The notes: a model not told the origin generated them from the sequence alone. 64,000 bases of DNA from Pseudomonas cedrina subsp. cedrina (GCF_001983175.1 NZ_MNPW01000001.1:62001-126000); one strand, 5' to 3'. Shown: positions 1 to 8,777, counted from the first letter of the stretch. Program-made: numbers and translations.

Positions 1-1
1 G

Positions 2-298
2 TTCGTCTGCACCATGCTCGGCCTGGGTGCCGGCAATGGCGCGGTATTCCAACTGGTGCCCCAGCGTTTCCGTCGCGAAATTGGCGTGATGACCGGCCTG
101 ATCGGCATGGCCGGCGGTATTGGCGGCTTCGCCCTGGCGGCGGGCATGGGGGCGATCAAGCAAAGCACCGGCAGCTATCAAATGGCGCTCTGGCTGTTTG
201 CCAGCCTTTGTGTGCTGGCCTGGTTCGGCCTGCATGGCGTGAAGCGCCGCTGGAGAACCACCTGGGGCTCGGCTGCCGTGACGGCTGCGCGGGTCTGA
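2..298 (+). CDS. Nitrate/nitrite MFS transporter (NNP family), C-terminal part only
   Basis: The reading frame is open from base 2, so the gene begins before the window and only about the last 98 residues are seen. Two glycine-rich stretches resemble the nitrate signatures of the NarK/NasA family: GAGNGAVFQLVP near the start and GMAGGIGGFALA about 30 residues later. A final hydrophobic helix (MALWLFASLCVLAWFGL) is followed by a short basic tail. The family moves nitrate or nitrite across the inner membrane. The stop codon overlaps the next gene's ATG (ATGA), which indicates one operon with the kinase/phosphatase and cobA. In P. aeruginosa the same neighbours belong to the nitrate assimilation operon. 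The family call is firm; whether it imports nitrate for assimilation is inferred from context. Confidence 0.85.
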   Translation, partial: FVCTMLGLGAGNGAVFQLVPQRFRREIGVMTGLIGMAGGIGGFALAAGMGAIKQSTGSYQMALWLFASLCVLAWFGLHGVKRRWRTTWGSAAVTAARV

Positions 299-1968
299 TG
301 AGCCTGCAACTGAGCGTCGCCCAGGCCAGCGCCATCGGCCCGCGCACGGAAAACCAGGACGCGCTGCGGGTCGTCACACCCGTGGCCGAACTGGCGGCAA
401 GCAAAGGTTACCTGTGCGCCATGGCGGACGGCGTGAGCCAGTGCGCCGACGGTGGCCTGGCTGCGCGCTCGACCTTGCAGGCCCTGGCCCTGGATTACTA
501 CGCCACGCCGCAAACCTGGGGCGTGGCCCAGGCCCTGGAACGTTTGCTGCTGGCACAAAATCGCTGGCTGCAGGCCAACGGTGGGGGCCAACCCTTGCTC
601 ACCACCCTTAGCGCGCTGGTGTTTCGCGGCCAGCGTTTTACCCTGGCGCATGTCGGCGATTGCCGCGCCTATCGCTGGTTCGATGACCAATTGCAGCGCA
701 TCAGTGAAGACCACGTGTGGGAGCAACCGGGCATGCAGCATGTGCTCAAGCGCGCACTCGGCCTGGATCAGCACCTGGTGGTGGATTTTCTGGATGGCCA
801 ATTACGCGAAGGCGAATGTTTCCTGCTGCTCAGTGACGGTGTGTGGGCCACCCTTGGCGACCACAGCATCCGTGGGATTTTGCGCGAACAAACGGACTTG
901 GCGCTGGCGGTCAACACGCTGGTAAGCGCCGCACACCTGGCCGGCAGCCAGGACAATGCCAGCGCCCTGCTCATACGCGTCGACACGCTTGGCGCCGCCA
1001 CGCTCGGCGATGCCTTGGTGCAGCTGCAACAATGGCCGTTGCCACCGCTGCTCAAAGCCGGGCAACACTTTGAAGGCTGGCAGGTGGAAAGCGTTCTGGC
1101 GCAAAGCCGACAGTCGTTACTGTATCGGGTGCGCGACGCCCAGCAACAATCCTGGCTGCTGAAAACCCTGCCGTTGAGCCACGACGACGACCGCGAAGCC
1201 GGCCAGGCGTTGCTGTCGGAGGAATGGTTTCTACGCCGGGTTGCCGGGCGGGCGTTTCCTGAAGTGCATGTCGGCAGCGGTCGCCAGCATTTGTACTACG
1301 TGATGCGTGAGTACGCCGGCCAGACCCTGGCCGAACTGTTCGAGCGTGGAGGTCCGTTGTCCCTGGCGCAATGGCAGTCGGTGGCCGAACGCTTGCTAAG
1401 GGCGGTGGGCATGCTGCATCGGCGGCAGATCCTGCACCGCGATATCAAGCCGGAAAACCTGTTGCTGGGCGACGATGGCGAATTGCGGGTGCTGGATTTC
1501 GGCCTGGCGTACTGCCCAGGCTTGTCGCAGGACCGCGATCATGAACTGCCAGGCACGCCGAGTTTTATCGCACCCGAGGCGTTCAATGGCGACCGTCCTA
1601 CAGCCCAGCAGGATCTATATAGCGTCGGCGTTACCTTGTATTACCTGCTGACAGGGCATTACCCCTACGGTGAAATCGAGGCTTTCCAACGGCCGAGGTT
1701 CACCCAACCTGTCAGCGCCAGCCGTTATCGCCCCGATCTGCCGGACTGGCTGCCGCTCAGCCTGGAGCGCGCCGTGGCCGCACAGCCTGGGCATCGCTAT
1801 GAGACCGCCGAAGAATGGCTGCTTGTGCTTGAACAGGCTGACCGGCAGGAGCTGAGCGTGCGCCCCAGACCGCTATTGGAGCGTGAACCCCTGAAGGTCT
1901 GGCGCGCGCTGGGGTTGATCTCGATGCTGATCAACCTGGCGCTGTTGTACTTACTTTTTCACAGCTGA
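298..1968 (+). CDS. Fused PP2C phosphatase / Ser-Thr protein kinase, membrane anchored
   Basis: A 556-residue protein with two opposing signalling domains. Residues 1 to about 235 form a PP2C phosphatase with the metal-binding motifs RTENQD, ADGVS, HVGDCRAYR, LLLSDGVW and SQDNAS. Residues about 265-520 form a Hanks-type kinase with HRDIKPENLLL (catalytic loop), DFGLA and GTPSFIAPE. A single C-terminal helix (LGLISMLINLALLYLLF) probably anchors it in the inner membrane. The ATG at 298 overlaps the transporter stop, and the longer frame starting at 208 would overlap that gene, so 298 was chosen. cobA follows 26 bp later. Orthologues sit in Pseudomonas nitrate assimilation loci, but the substrate is not evident from sequence. 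Confidence 0.9.
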   Translation: MSLQLSVAQASAIGPRTENQDALRVVTPVAELAASKGYLCAMADGVSQCADGGLAARSTLQALALDYYATPQTWGVAQALERLLLAQNRWLQANGGGQPLLTTLSALVFRGQRFTLAHVGDCRAYRWFDDQLQRISEDHVWEQPGMQHVLKRALGLDQHLVVDFLDGQLREGECFLLLSDGVWATLGDHSIRGILREQTDLALAVNTLVSAAHLAGSQDNASALLIRVDTLGAATLGDALVQLQQWPLPPLLKAGQHFEGWQVESVLAQSRQSLLYRVRDAQQQSWLLKTLPLSHDDDREAGQALLSEEWFLRRVAGRAFPEVHVGSGRQHLYYVMREYAGQTLAELFERGGPLSLAQWQSVAERLLRAVGMLHRRQILHRDIKPENLLLGDDGELRVLDFGLAYCPGLSQDRDHELPGTPSFIAPEAFNGDRPTAQQDLYSVGVTLYYLLTGHYPYGEIEAFQRPRFTQPVSASRYRPDLPDWLPLSLERAVAAQPGHRYETAEEWLLVLEQADRQELSVRPRPLLEREPLKVWRALGLISMLINLALLYLLFHS

Positions 1969-1994
1969 CGTCATCCCTGGACGAGGAAAAACCC

Positions 1995-2738
1995 ATGAAC
2001 GCAAAAGTCTGGCTGGTAGGTGCAGGTCCTGGCGACCCGGAGCTGCTGACCCTCAAGGCTGTACGCGCCCTGCGCGAAGCCGACGTGGTGCTGATCGACG
2101 ACCTGGTCAACCCGGCAGTGCTGGAACACTGCGTTGAAGCGCGGGTGATCACCGTGGGTAAACGCGGCGGCTGTCGCTCGACCCCGCAGGATTTTATCCA
2201 CCGCTTGATGCTGCGTTATGCGCGCCAGGGCAAGTGCGTGGCGCGCCTCAAAGGCGGTGACCCGTGCATTTTCGGGCGTGGTGGCGAAGAGGCGATGTGG
2301 TTGCGCGAACGGGGCGTCGAGGTGGAGTTGGTCAACGGGATTACCGCCGGGCTGGCGGGGGCTACCAATTGCGCTGTGCCGCTGACCCTGCGCGGGGTAA
2401 GTCGTGGCGTGACGCTGGTCACGGCGCATACCCAGGACGACAGCAGCCTCAACTGGCGCGCGCTTGCAGAGGGCGGGACGACCCTGGTGGTGTACATGGG
2501 GGTGGCGAAACTGGAGGAAATTCGCCAGCAATTGCTGGACGGCGGGATGGCGGCGGACATGCCGGTGGCGATGATCGAAAATGCGTCTTTGCCGCAGCAG
2601 AGGGAATGCCGTAGCGAGCTGTCGCGCCTGTACGAAGATGCGCAGGCGTTTGCCTTGAAGAGCCCGGCCATCCTGGTGATCGGTCGCGTCGCCGCGCCTG
2701 GACAGGTCGCCTGCCTGGCGCAAGCCGTCAGTGCCTGA
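1995..2738 (+). CDS. cobA: Uroporphyrinogen-III C-methyltransferase (SUMT)
   Basis: A 247-residue, single-domain SUMT that transfers two methyl groups from S-adenosylmethionine to uroporphyrinogen III to give precorrin-2, the branch point to siroheme and cobalamin. The N-terminal VGAGPGDPELLTLKA motif and the later RLKGGDPCIFGRGGEEA and GITAGLAGA motifs are family signatures. It has the usual length for the stand-alone enzyme, with no CysG dehydrogenase/ferrochelatase part. The start follows a GACGAGGAAAAACCC region with a purine-rich ribosome site. It is the last gene of the transporter/kinase operon. The link is sensible because assimilatory nitrite reductase needs siroheme, although nirBD is absent here. 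Confidence 0.95.
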   Translation: MNAKVWLVGAGPGDPELLTLKAVRALREADVVLIDDLVNPAVLEHCVEARVITVGKRGGCRSTPQDFIHRLMLRYARQGKCVARLKGGDPCIFGRGGEEAMWLRERGVEVELVNGITAGLAGATNCAVPLTLRGVSRGVTLVTAHTQDDSSLNWRALAEGGTTLVVYMGVAKLEEIRQQLLDGGMAADMPVAMIENASLPQQRECRSELSRLYEDAQAFALKSPAILVIGRVAAPGQVACLAQAVSA

Positions 2739-2760
2739 GGCACAGATATCTACACAACTC

Positions 2761-2924
2761 TGTAGTGAGCGGGCTTGTCGAATCGTCGCACCGCCCGCGC
2801 TGGGTGGCGAAGCCGCCCCAGTAAAGACACCGCCGAGTTCCAGATAAAACCGAGTCGCCTGGTTTGGGGCGGCTTCGCCACCCAGCGCGGGCGGTGCGAC
2901 GATTCGACAAGCCCGCTCACTACA
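2761..2924. repeat. Perfect 60-bp inverted repeat around a 44-bp spacer (REP-type)
   Basis: Bases 2761-2820 are the exact reverse complement of 2865-2924 with no mismatch over 60 bp, and the spacer is 2821-2864. The outer ends read TGTAGTGAGCGGGCTTGTC, the REP core of the GAGCGGGCTTG type. Transcripts crossing it would form a very stable long hairpin. A degenerate half-REP of the other type (GCAGGCAAGCCAGCGCCC) lies at about 2938-2955. The element sits in the 3'-to-3' gap between cobA and oprF. Confidence 0.9.
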
Positions 2925-3024
2925 AATGCTCCTGCATCGCAGGCAAGCCAGCGCCCGCAGATAAGCCGATCGGCGCAATGCCACACACCAATCAATGCAT
3001 GCACCTTGAGGCAAATCCCAGGCG

Positions 3025-3055
3025 AAAAAAAGCCCGGCCTGAGCCGGGCTTTTTT
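3025..3055. terminator. Bidirectional intrinsic terminator after oprF and cobA
   Basis: A-tract, then AGCCCGGC / GCCGGGCT stem with a short loop, then a T-tract. It is flanked by A and T runs on both sides, so it can end oprF transcription on the minus strand and read-through from cobA on the plus strand. Confidence 0.85.
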
Positions 3056-3069
3056 CTACTACTCAGTAA

Positions 3070-4050
3070 TTACTGAGCTTGAGCTTCAACCGACGCTTCT
3101 ACGCGACGGTTAACAGCACGACCAGCTTCAGTTGCGTTGTCAGCAACTGGGCGGGATTCGCCGTAACCTACTGCGGTTACACGGCTTGGAGCAACGCCGT
3201 CTTTAACCAGGACTTGCTTGACAGCGTCAGCACGACGCTGGGACAGCTTCTGGTTGTAAGCGTCTGGACCTACGGAGTCAGTGTGACCAGCAACTTCTAC
3301 GTTGGTAGCTGGGTACTGAGCCATGAAGTCGGCCAGGTTTTTCACGTCGCCGTAGCTGTTAGGCTTAACAACGGCCTTGTCGAAGTCGAACTTAACGTCC
3401 AGCTCAACACGTACAACCTGAGCAACTGGAGCTTCTGGCTCTGGAGTTGGCTCTGGAGCTGGTGCTGGGGTAGGAGCTGGAGCAGCTGCGCCAGCGTTAC
3501 CGCCGAAGTTCACGCCCAGGCCGACCAGTGCGGAGTAGTCCCACTTGCCGTTGTCCAGACCGTAGTCAGCTTCAACACCGGCACGAGCGTACAGGTTGTT
3601 GGTGAAGTAGTACTTCACGCCAGTACCGACGGTAGCGAAAGTGGTCTGATCGCGACCGCTGTGGCCGTCAGCAATAACGTTGGTACGGCTCTGGTGACCG
3701 AAACCGCCTTCTACGTATGGACGCAGGCTGTCTACGCCAGCTTGACCGAAGTGATACTGGGCAACGAGGCTGCCGGTATCGCCTTTGATCTTCTGGTTAC
3801 CAGTACCGTCGTTCGAACGGGTGTGGTTGGTTTTGTCGTAGGACAGGTTCAAGGACAGGTCGTCGGTCAGGAAGTAACCGATGCGAGCGCCAGGATTGAA
3901 GCCGTCTTCGATGTGCTTGACGCTATCGTTGTACTGCTTCTTGTAGAACAGCTCGCCTTCAACTGCGCCTTGGCCTTGTGCCAGAACGCCGAAAGAAGTA
4001 GCGGCAATAAGAGAACCAATGGCCAAGCCCAAGGTGTTTTTCAGTTTCAT
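3070..4050 (-). CDS. oprF: Major outer membrane porin / peptidoglycan-binding protein OprF
   Basis: A 326-residue OmpA-like porin. Residues 1-24 are a signal peptide (ending GVLAQG). Residues about 25-180 form the eight-stranded beta barrel. A Pro/Glu/Ala-rich hinge follows at about 185-210 (TPAPAPEPTPEPEAP). The C-terminal OmpA domain, with NVEVAGHTDSVG and a terminal NRRVEASVEAQ, binds peptidoglycan. I see no cysteines, so the hinge lacks the cysteine cluster known from P. aeruginosa OprF. It lies 107 bp downstream of sigX in the same direction. OprF keeps the outer membrane attached to the cell wall and allows slow diffusion of solutes. In P. aeruginosa its expression depends in part on SigX. 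Confidence 0.97.
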   Translation of the reverse strand: MKLKNTLGLAIGSLIAATSFGVLAQGQGAVEGELFYKKQYNDSVKHIEDGFNPGARIGYFLTDDLSLNLSYDKTNHTRSNDGTGNQKIKGDTGSLVAQYHFGQAGVDSLRPYVEGGFGHQSRTNVIADGHSGRDQTTFATVGTGVKYYFTNNLYARAGVEADYGLDNGKWDYSALVGLGVNFGGNAGAAAPAPTPAPAPEPTPEPEAPVAQVVRVELDVKFDFDKAVVKPNSYGDVKNLADFMAQYPATNVEVAGHTDSVGPDAYNQKLSQRRADAVKQVLVKDGVAPSRVTAVGYGESRPVADNATEAGRAVNRRVEASVEAQAQ

Positions 4051-4157
4051 CCGTTAAATCCCCATCTGGTGATTGTAAAGCAGTCCCACAAACCGGGGGA
4101 CAACTCGGCGACAAGTCTAACAGAACTTGCCTACACGTAAGAGATATTTGCCACGCA

Positions 4158-4748
4158 CTAAGTTTCAGTCTCGCCCGCAAATTTCTCACGTAATTTATCT
4201 AGAGCACGCTTGTAACGCATTTTTGTAGCACTCAAACCCATGTGCATGATGTCAGCGATTTCCTGAAATTCCAGCTCTGCGACAAATCGTAGCACCAGAA
4301 TCTCGCGGTCAATCGGGTTCACATACACCAGCCAGCGATCAAGCCCGCCCTTGTCCTCGGGTGCCGGCGCCTTTTCTTCAGACGCCTCCTCAAGGGGGTC
4401 CAGACTCAAAGCGTCCATCAAGCGACGCTTTCGCCGTTCCTTGCGATACTGCGTGATGCACTCGTTGTACGTGATGCTGTAGAGCCAGGTCTTGAACTTC
4501 GATTTGCCCTCGAAGTTCTTCAGGCCGTACAACACCTTGAGCATCACTTCCTGACAGACATCGTCCGCATCTCTATCGTTCCCTAAATACCTTGAACAAA
4601 CGTTGAACAGAGTGCGTTGATACCTGCGCATCAATTCTTCATACGCGCGAGTGACGTGAAACAGCTCCGTGTGTGCGCGCGCGACCAACTCCTCATCAGA
4701 GAGTTCACGGGGGTCATAGCGCGTGGACAGCGTTTGGGCTTTATTCAA
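4158..4748 (-). CDS. sigX: ECF-family RNA polymerase sigma factor SigX
   Basis: A 196-residue ECF sigma factor with the two usual domains. Sigma-2 lies at about residues 35-105, with NDRDADDVCQEVMLKVL and KSKFKTWLYSITYN. Sigma-4 lies at about 130-190, with PIDREILVLRFVAELEFQEI for promoter -35 recognition. A short acidic linker (EEASEEKAPAPEDKGG) separates them. It sits between cmpX and oprF, all on the minus strand. In Pseudomonas, SigX controls oprF and genes for membrane fluidity, fatty acid synthesis and envelope stress. No classical anti-sigma gene is adjacent; cmpX is the likely regulatory partner by context. The 85 bp to cmpX contains a small GC hairpin (AGCCCGG / CCGGGCT) but no T-run. 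Confidence 0.96.
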   Translation of the reverse strand: MNKAQTLSTRYDPRELSDEELVARAHTELFHVTRAYEELMRRYQRTLFNVCSRYLGNDRDADDVCQEVMLKVLYGLKNFEGKSKFKTWLYSITYNECITQYRKERRKRRLMDALSLDPLEEASEEKAPAPEDKGGLDRWLVYVNPIDREILVLRFVAELEFQEIADIMHMGLSATKMRYKRALDKLREKFAGETET

Positions 4749-4833
4749 AACAAGTCGTGCCGACAGTCAGGTCAATGTCCGCCACAGCCCGGTCAGCCGG
4801 GCTCGCGGCGGCGTACATTAGCAGGGTGCCGGG

Positions 4834-5664
4834 TTAGCGGCTACTGACCTGCTGCTCGAGGAGAATCCGATTGGACAGCGACACCAGGTCGCCGTCATCG
4901 GTCAGCACCGTCGTCTTGACCGTGCCGATCTCCTCGATTTGCCCTTCGACCTCGCCCACACGCACCTGCTGCCCCACCTGGTACAGCTCACGCACATAGA
5001 TTCCCGCAAGAATCTGACCGGCAATTTCCCGGCTTCCCAAGCCCATGGCCAGCGCAACTGCCAGACCAACGGTAATCAAAACGATGACAATCACATGGTT
5101 GAGCAGGTCAGTCTTGACCTCCAACTGGCTGATCGCGACCGAAATACTGATGATAATGACCAGCCCCTGGGCAATACGTCCCAGGCCGGCGGCATAGTCC
5201 AGCCCCACACCTTCGGCGGCGCCACGCACCAGGCCATTGGCCAGTTGCGCCAGCAAAACACCTACCAGCAGTATCAGCGCGCCGCCGAAAACCTTCGGCA
5301 AATACAGCGCCAGCATGTCGAGCGTAGCTGAAACTCGCTCAAGTCCAAGGGATTGAGCCGCCGAAACCAGAAAAATCAGCAAAACAAACCAATAAACGAT
5401 CTTGCCGATCAATGTCGAGATCGGCACTTGCAGCCCCACCCGCCCCAGCAGTTTGGTCAGGCCGGTGCCTGCCATCAAACGGTCAAGGCCCAGCTTGGCC
5501 AGCAATTTGGACAGCAGGGTGTCGAGCAGCTTGGCCACGACAAAGCCCAACAGCACCAGTACCAGGGCACCAAACAGGTTGGGAATGAAATTCGCCACCT
5601 TGGTCCACAATGCGGTCATCGCGGTGACCAGGCTCTGGGTCCAGAGATCAAGTTCCATATTCAA
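4834..5664 (-). CDS. cmpX: MscS-type mechanosensitive channel-like membrane protein CmpX
   Basis: A 276-residue inner-membrane protein. Hydrophobic segments are seen at about residues 25-45, 85-105, 120-140, 155-175 and 185-205, followed by a cytoplasmic MscS-like beta region (AGQILAGIYVRELYQVGQQVRVGEVEGQIEEIG) near residues 215-265. The C-terminal alpha/beta part of classical MscS is short, as in CmpX. It overlaps crfX by 4 bp and precedes sigX. In other pseudomonads CmpX affects SigX activity and envelope-stress responses, and the operon order here supports the same role. Confidence 0.92.
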   Translation of the reverse strand: MNMELDLWTQSLVTAMTALWTKVANFIPNLFGALVLVLLGFVVAKLLDTLLSKLLAKLGLDRLMAGTGLTKLLGRVGLQVPISTLIGKIVYWFVLLIFLVSAAQSLGLERVSATLDMLALYLPKVFGGALILLVGVLLAQLANGLVRGAAEGVGLDYAAGLGRIAQGLVIIISISVAISQLEVKTDLLNHVIVIVLITVGLAVALAMGLGSREIAGQILAGIYVRELYQVGQQVRVGEVEGQIEEIGTVKTTVLTDDGDLVSLSNRILLEQQVSSR

Positions 5665-5906
5665 TCAGCCTTATCAGCAGTGCGAGCAAGAGGTTTACGA
5701 CGGGAAACAGGCGATACGTGGGCTGAACCGTTGTTCAGGGCCATCATCAGCGCCGGCACCCAGCGGCCGAGCAGACCGAACAGGTCTCCCGCCCCCACCT
5801 GACGGTTGGCGGTTTTCAATACGCGGCCCAGGCAGGCATCGTCGTCGCGGTTGGACGGCGAAGCATTGAGCATGTCACGCAAAGACTGTTCGAACGGATC
5901 GTGCAT
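5661..5906 (-). CDS. crfX: Small conserved protein CrfX
   Basis: An 81-residue soluble protein of unknown biochemical role, first gene of the crfX-cmpX-sigX-oprF series. It starts MHDPFEQSLRDMLNASPS and holds a central hydrophobic patch (LFGLLGRWVPALMMAL) and a basic tail. The ATG at 5906 follows GAGAGG at 5 bp; an upstream TTG start at 5921 was rejected. Its stop overlaps the cmpX start by 4 bp. The upstream 86 bp contain a tandem repeat of GAGCTGAA and presumably the operon promoter. Confidence 0.88.
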   Translation of the reverse strand: MHDPFEQSLRDMLNASPSNRDDDACLGRVLKTANRQVGAGDLFGLLGRWVPALMMALNNGSAHVSPVSRRKPLARTADKAD

Positions 5907-5992
5907 AAAGACCTCTCGCAAGTGATTTAAAAGACGAGGGTAAAATTCTTCGGGTCACATGGTGCCCTTCCTACGTTCAGCTCATATTCAGC

Positions 5993-6988
5993 TCAAACCC
6001 AGCGCAAGCGTCGAAACAGCCACCATTGCCCAAGCGCCACCGAGACCATCAACAGGCATGCGATCATGAATCCATAGGGGCTGTCGGAGAACGGAATGCC
6101 CCCCACATTTATACCCAGCAGGCCGGTGAGAAAGCTCATCGGCAGAAAGATGCCGGTGATGATCCCGAAGCGGTACATGGTGCGGTTCATGCGCACGCTC
6201 AAGCGCCGGTCTTCGGCCTCAAGCACAAGCCCTACGCGCTCTCGGGTCAATTCGAGCTCTTCCAGGTAGCGGGTCAGGCTGTTGTTCAATTCGTTCCAGT
6301 AATCGGCGGCGTCGTCACAGAACCACGGCAACTTGATTCGCGTGAGTTGGGCAAAAATATCGCGCTGCGGCGCGAGGAATCGCTTCAGCCCGGCCGCTCG
6401 TCGACGGATCTGCAGAATGCTGCCGTGTTCCGGGGTGTACCGTTCGTCGGTATCGAGTTTTTCTTCTTCGGCATCGACGATTTCAGACAGGTCGGAGACC
6501 AGATCCTGCACTTTATTGGTCAGGTACTGCGCCATATAAAGGATGAGTTCAGACGCGGTTTTGGGCCCCTTGCCGTCTGCCAGTTGCACCAGCAACTCAT
6601 CGGTGGCGCGCAACGGGCGCAACCGCAGGGAGATCACACGGCTGGCCGCGGCGAAGATGCGCACGGAAACCATGTCTTCCGGTTCTGCTCCCGGGTTGAG
6701 GTTGACCCCGCGCAGAAACAGCAGCAACTGCGACTCCGGCAACGGCAACAGACGCGGCCGGGTGTTCTCCTCCAGCAACAGGTCGCAGGCGAACTCGCTC
6801 AACCCGCTGGATTTGCGCAGCCAGGTCTGGGTTTGCGGGTGGCTGCGATCCCAATGCAGCCACAGGCTCTCCTGGGGTTGCAGCTGCAATTCATCGAGTT
6901 CAGTCCGGGCAATCGAACGCGCGCCGCCTTTACCGTCCAGCACCAGGGCATGCACCAGCCCCCATTGCGCGTTTTCTTCCTCGAACAT
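5993..6988 (-). CDS. cmaX: CorA/ZntB-like divalent cation transporter (CmaX type)
   Basis: A 331-residue protein with a large soluble N-terminal domain, coiled helices (residues about 140-260) and two C-terminal membrane helices. The loop between the helices carries GINVGGIPF, where true CorA has GMN. That replacement points to the ZntB-like branch, which moves Zn or other divalent ions. The ATG at 6988 has AGGGG five bases upstream; a GTG six bases further up is possible. It is followed by crfX after 86 bp. A separate canonical CorA is encoded at 45935-46906, so the two are not redundant by sequence. Confidence 0.88.
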   Translation of the reverse strand: MFEEENAQWGLVHALVLDGKGGARSIARTELDELQLQPQESLWLHWDRSHPQTQTWLRKSSGLSEFACDLLLEENTRPRLLPLPESQLLLFLRGVNLNPGAEPEDMVSVRIFAAASRVISLRLRPLRATDELLVQLADGKGPKTASELILYMAQYLTNKVQDLVSDLSEIVDAEEEKLDTDERYTPEHGSILQIRRRAAGLKRFLAPQRDIFAQLTRIKLPWFCDDAADYWNELNNSLTRYLEELELTRERVGLVLEAEDRRLSVRMNRTMYRFGIITGIFLPMSFLTGLLGINVGGIPFSDSPYGFMIACLLMVSVALGQWWLFRRLRWV

Positions 6989-7001
6989 CCTCACCCCTGT
7001 C

Positions 7002-7493
7002 TTATTCAGGCATTTTCAACGGGCTTGGCGAGACGATCACGCCATTGTTGTCGGCGTAGATGTACTCACCTGGCCGGAACGTCACGCCGGCAAAGGTGAC
7101 CACTACGTTCAGGTCGCCGATACCCCGTTTGTCGGTCTTCATCGGGTGACTGGCCAAGGCCTGCACCCCCAGGTCGGTCTGGGCGATCACGTCGACGTCA
7201 CGGATGCAGCCGTAGATCACCAGCCCTTCCCAACCGTTTTTTGCCGCTTTCTCGGCGATCATGTCACCCAGCAGCGCGCGGCGCAGGGAGCCACCGCCGT
7301 CGACCACCAGCACTTTGCCGGCGCCAGGCTGGTCGGCCTGCTCCTTGACCAGGGAATTATCTTCGAAGCATTTGATGGTGACGATTTCGCCACCGAAGGA
7401 ATCCCGGCCGCCGAAATTGCTGAACATCGGCTCCAGCACCTGCACCAGATCCGGGTAGGCGTCGCACAGGTCGGGGGTCACGTAATGGTTCAT
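7002..7493 (-). CDS. rraA: RraA family protein (RNase E activity regulator / aldolase-like fold)
   Basis: A 163-residue RraA-family protein of typical length. It contains [18 protein letters not shown] and YGCIRDVD, the glycine-rich and Arg-Asp motifs of the family. In E. coli RraA binds RNase E and slows RNA decay. Related proteins of the same fold are 4-hydroxy-4-methyl-2-oxoglutarate aldolases with an R-D pair, so a metabolic role cannot be excluded. The ATG at 7493 follows AGGAA; the longer frame beginning at 7580 would add 29 residues without support. It lies only 13 bp upstream of cmaX. An RraB-like gene occurs at 52876-53217. Confidence 0.88.
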   Translation of the reverse strand: MNHYVTPDLCDAYPDLVQVLEPMFSNFGGRDSFGGEIVTIKCFEDNSLVKEQADQPGAGKVLVVDGGGSLRRALLGDMIAEKAAKNGWEGLVIYGCIRDVDVIAQTDLGVQALASHPMKTDKRGIGDLNVVVTFAGVTFRPGEYIYADNNGVIVSPSPLKMPE

Positions 7494-7681
7494 TGAAAAA
7501 TTCCTTTCTGTCAAAGAGGTGTCTTTCGAAAGAAGCGCCCGCCAGGGCAGGTGCGAAACATCCCATCCGCTGCGCCGCAACGCAAGAGCGACGAAGCGAC
7601 TGAATATGACCAGAAGCGTTTAACGCGTCATAGCTTAGCCGCAACCACACAGGAGCGAAACGCCCCTGGTAGAGCGCTGCC

Positions 7682-8671
7682 TCAAACCGTGGCCAACACC
7701 TCGGCCGGCGCGGCGAACAGCGGTGTGAGCGGATCGTTCAGCCAATTCGCCACCAATGGCCACACCTCGGCCTGGGCGGCTTTGCTGACCAGCATTTCAA
7801 CGTGCCCGAAATCCCCGGTGAAGCCCTGTTGGCGGCCCAGGCACAGGTACTGGCGATGCTCGGAACCCACCTGTTCGAATAATTTGCGACACGCCCAGTC
7901 GGGGTCTTGATGATCGCCGGCGGCACTGACGGCCAGCAGCGGCACCTCGACCTCGGCCAAGCCCTTCCACCAATCGTGCTTACCTTCTCCAAAGCGGCCA
8001 AACAGGCCATTCCAGCGCATCGCTTCGATCAACACGCCCGCCGGTTCGTCCTCCGGGCCGCGCTTGAAACGCGAGCCGGACAGCTCGCCGAAACGTTTCA
8101 ACAGCAAGCGCCCCGTCCATTCCACCGGTGGCAGTTTCAACGGCCAATGGGTGCGGCTGACCTGGCAGCCAAACAGCGCCACGGAAGCCACCGCCGGCGC
8201 ACCAAGGTGGCGCCCACCCAAGGCTGCGGCCAGGCTTATGCCCCCCAGGGAATGACCGATCCAGTGTGGAATTTGCGCACTTTGTTCGCGCACAAACGCG
8301 CCAATGGCCGGTAAATCATAACGAGCGTAATCGGCCACACGGTTGCGGACGTAGTCGTGATTGCGCTTGGACAGGCCATGACCGCGCATTTCCGGGATCC
8401 ATACATCAAACCCCAGGCGCGCCAGGTAAGCCCCCAGGCCGATGCCCTTGGGTGAGTACCAGAAGCGCCGATTGGAAAAACTGCCATGCAACAGAATAAC
8501 CGGGATGCCGCGGTTTTCCGGGACATCGGCCAGGCCCAGACGGGTAACCGCCAGCTCGACGGTGCCGTCGGGGCTGTTGCCGGGTTTGAGGCGGTACACA
8601 TCTTCACTCAAGTCGCCACGACGTTCAGCGCTGATCAGGGCGACGGGAAACAGGTTGCTGCTGCTTTGCAT
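7682..8671 (-). CDS. Alpha/beta hydrolase (lipase/esterase-like)
   Basis: A 329-residue alpha/beta hydrolase. The oxyanion region (VILLHGSFSNRRFW) is followed by the nucleophile elbow GHSLGG and a probable Asp in SAAGDHQDPDW. The catalytic His lies near the C-terminus in GDFGHVEMLVSK. No signal peptide is obvious, so it is likely cytoplasmic. The ATG at 8671 (MQSSSNLFPV) was chosen over an upstream start at 8686. It stands between rraA and ppsA in the order known for P. aeruginosa, where an esterase gene occupies this place. The substrate is unknown. Confidence 0.82.
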   Translation of the reverse strand: MQSSSNLFPVALISAERRGDLSEDVYRLKPGNSPDGTVELAVTRLGLADVPENRGIPVILLHGSFSNRRFWYSPKGIGLGAYLARLGFDVWIPEMRGHGLSKRNHDYVRNRVADYARYDLPAIGAFVREQSAQIPHWIGHSLGGISLAAALGGRHLGAPAVASVALFGCQVSRTHWPLKLPPVEWTGRLLLKRFGELSGSRFKRGPEDEPAGVLIEAMRWNGLFGRFGEGKHDWWKGLAEVEVPLLAVSAAGDHQDPDWACRKLFEQVGSEHRQYLCLGRQQGFTGDFGHVEMLVSKAAQAEVWPLVANWLNDPLTPLFAAPAEVLATV

Positions 8672-8731
8672 AATGCTCTTGCACAAAAAAGGGCGGCGTC
8701 CGCGAGGATTCCCGCCCTGTACAGATAAGAA

Positions 8732-8760
8732 TGCCGGCCACCCTCAATGGGTGGCCGGCA
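8732..8760 (-). terminator. Intrinsic terminator after ppsA
   Basis: A 12-bp perfect stem, TGCCGGCCACCC with its complement, around a 5-base loop. On the minus strand it is followed by TTCTTAT, directly downstream of the ppsA stop; on the plus strand it is followed by CTTTT. Confidence 0.8.
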
Positions 8761-8777
8761 CTTTTGACGTAGCGGCT

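Noticed and set aside
3079..4140. A 353-residue frame opposite oprF
   Set aside because: The OprF frame is complete with signal peptide and OmpA motifs; the antisense frame is codon-bias noise.
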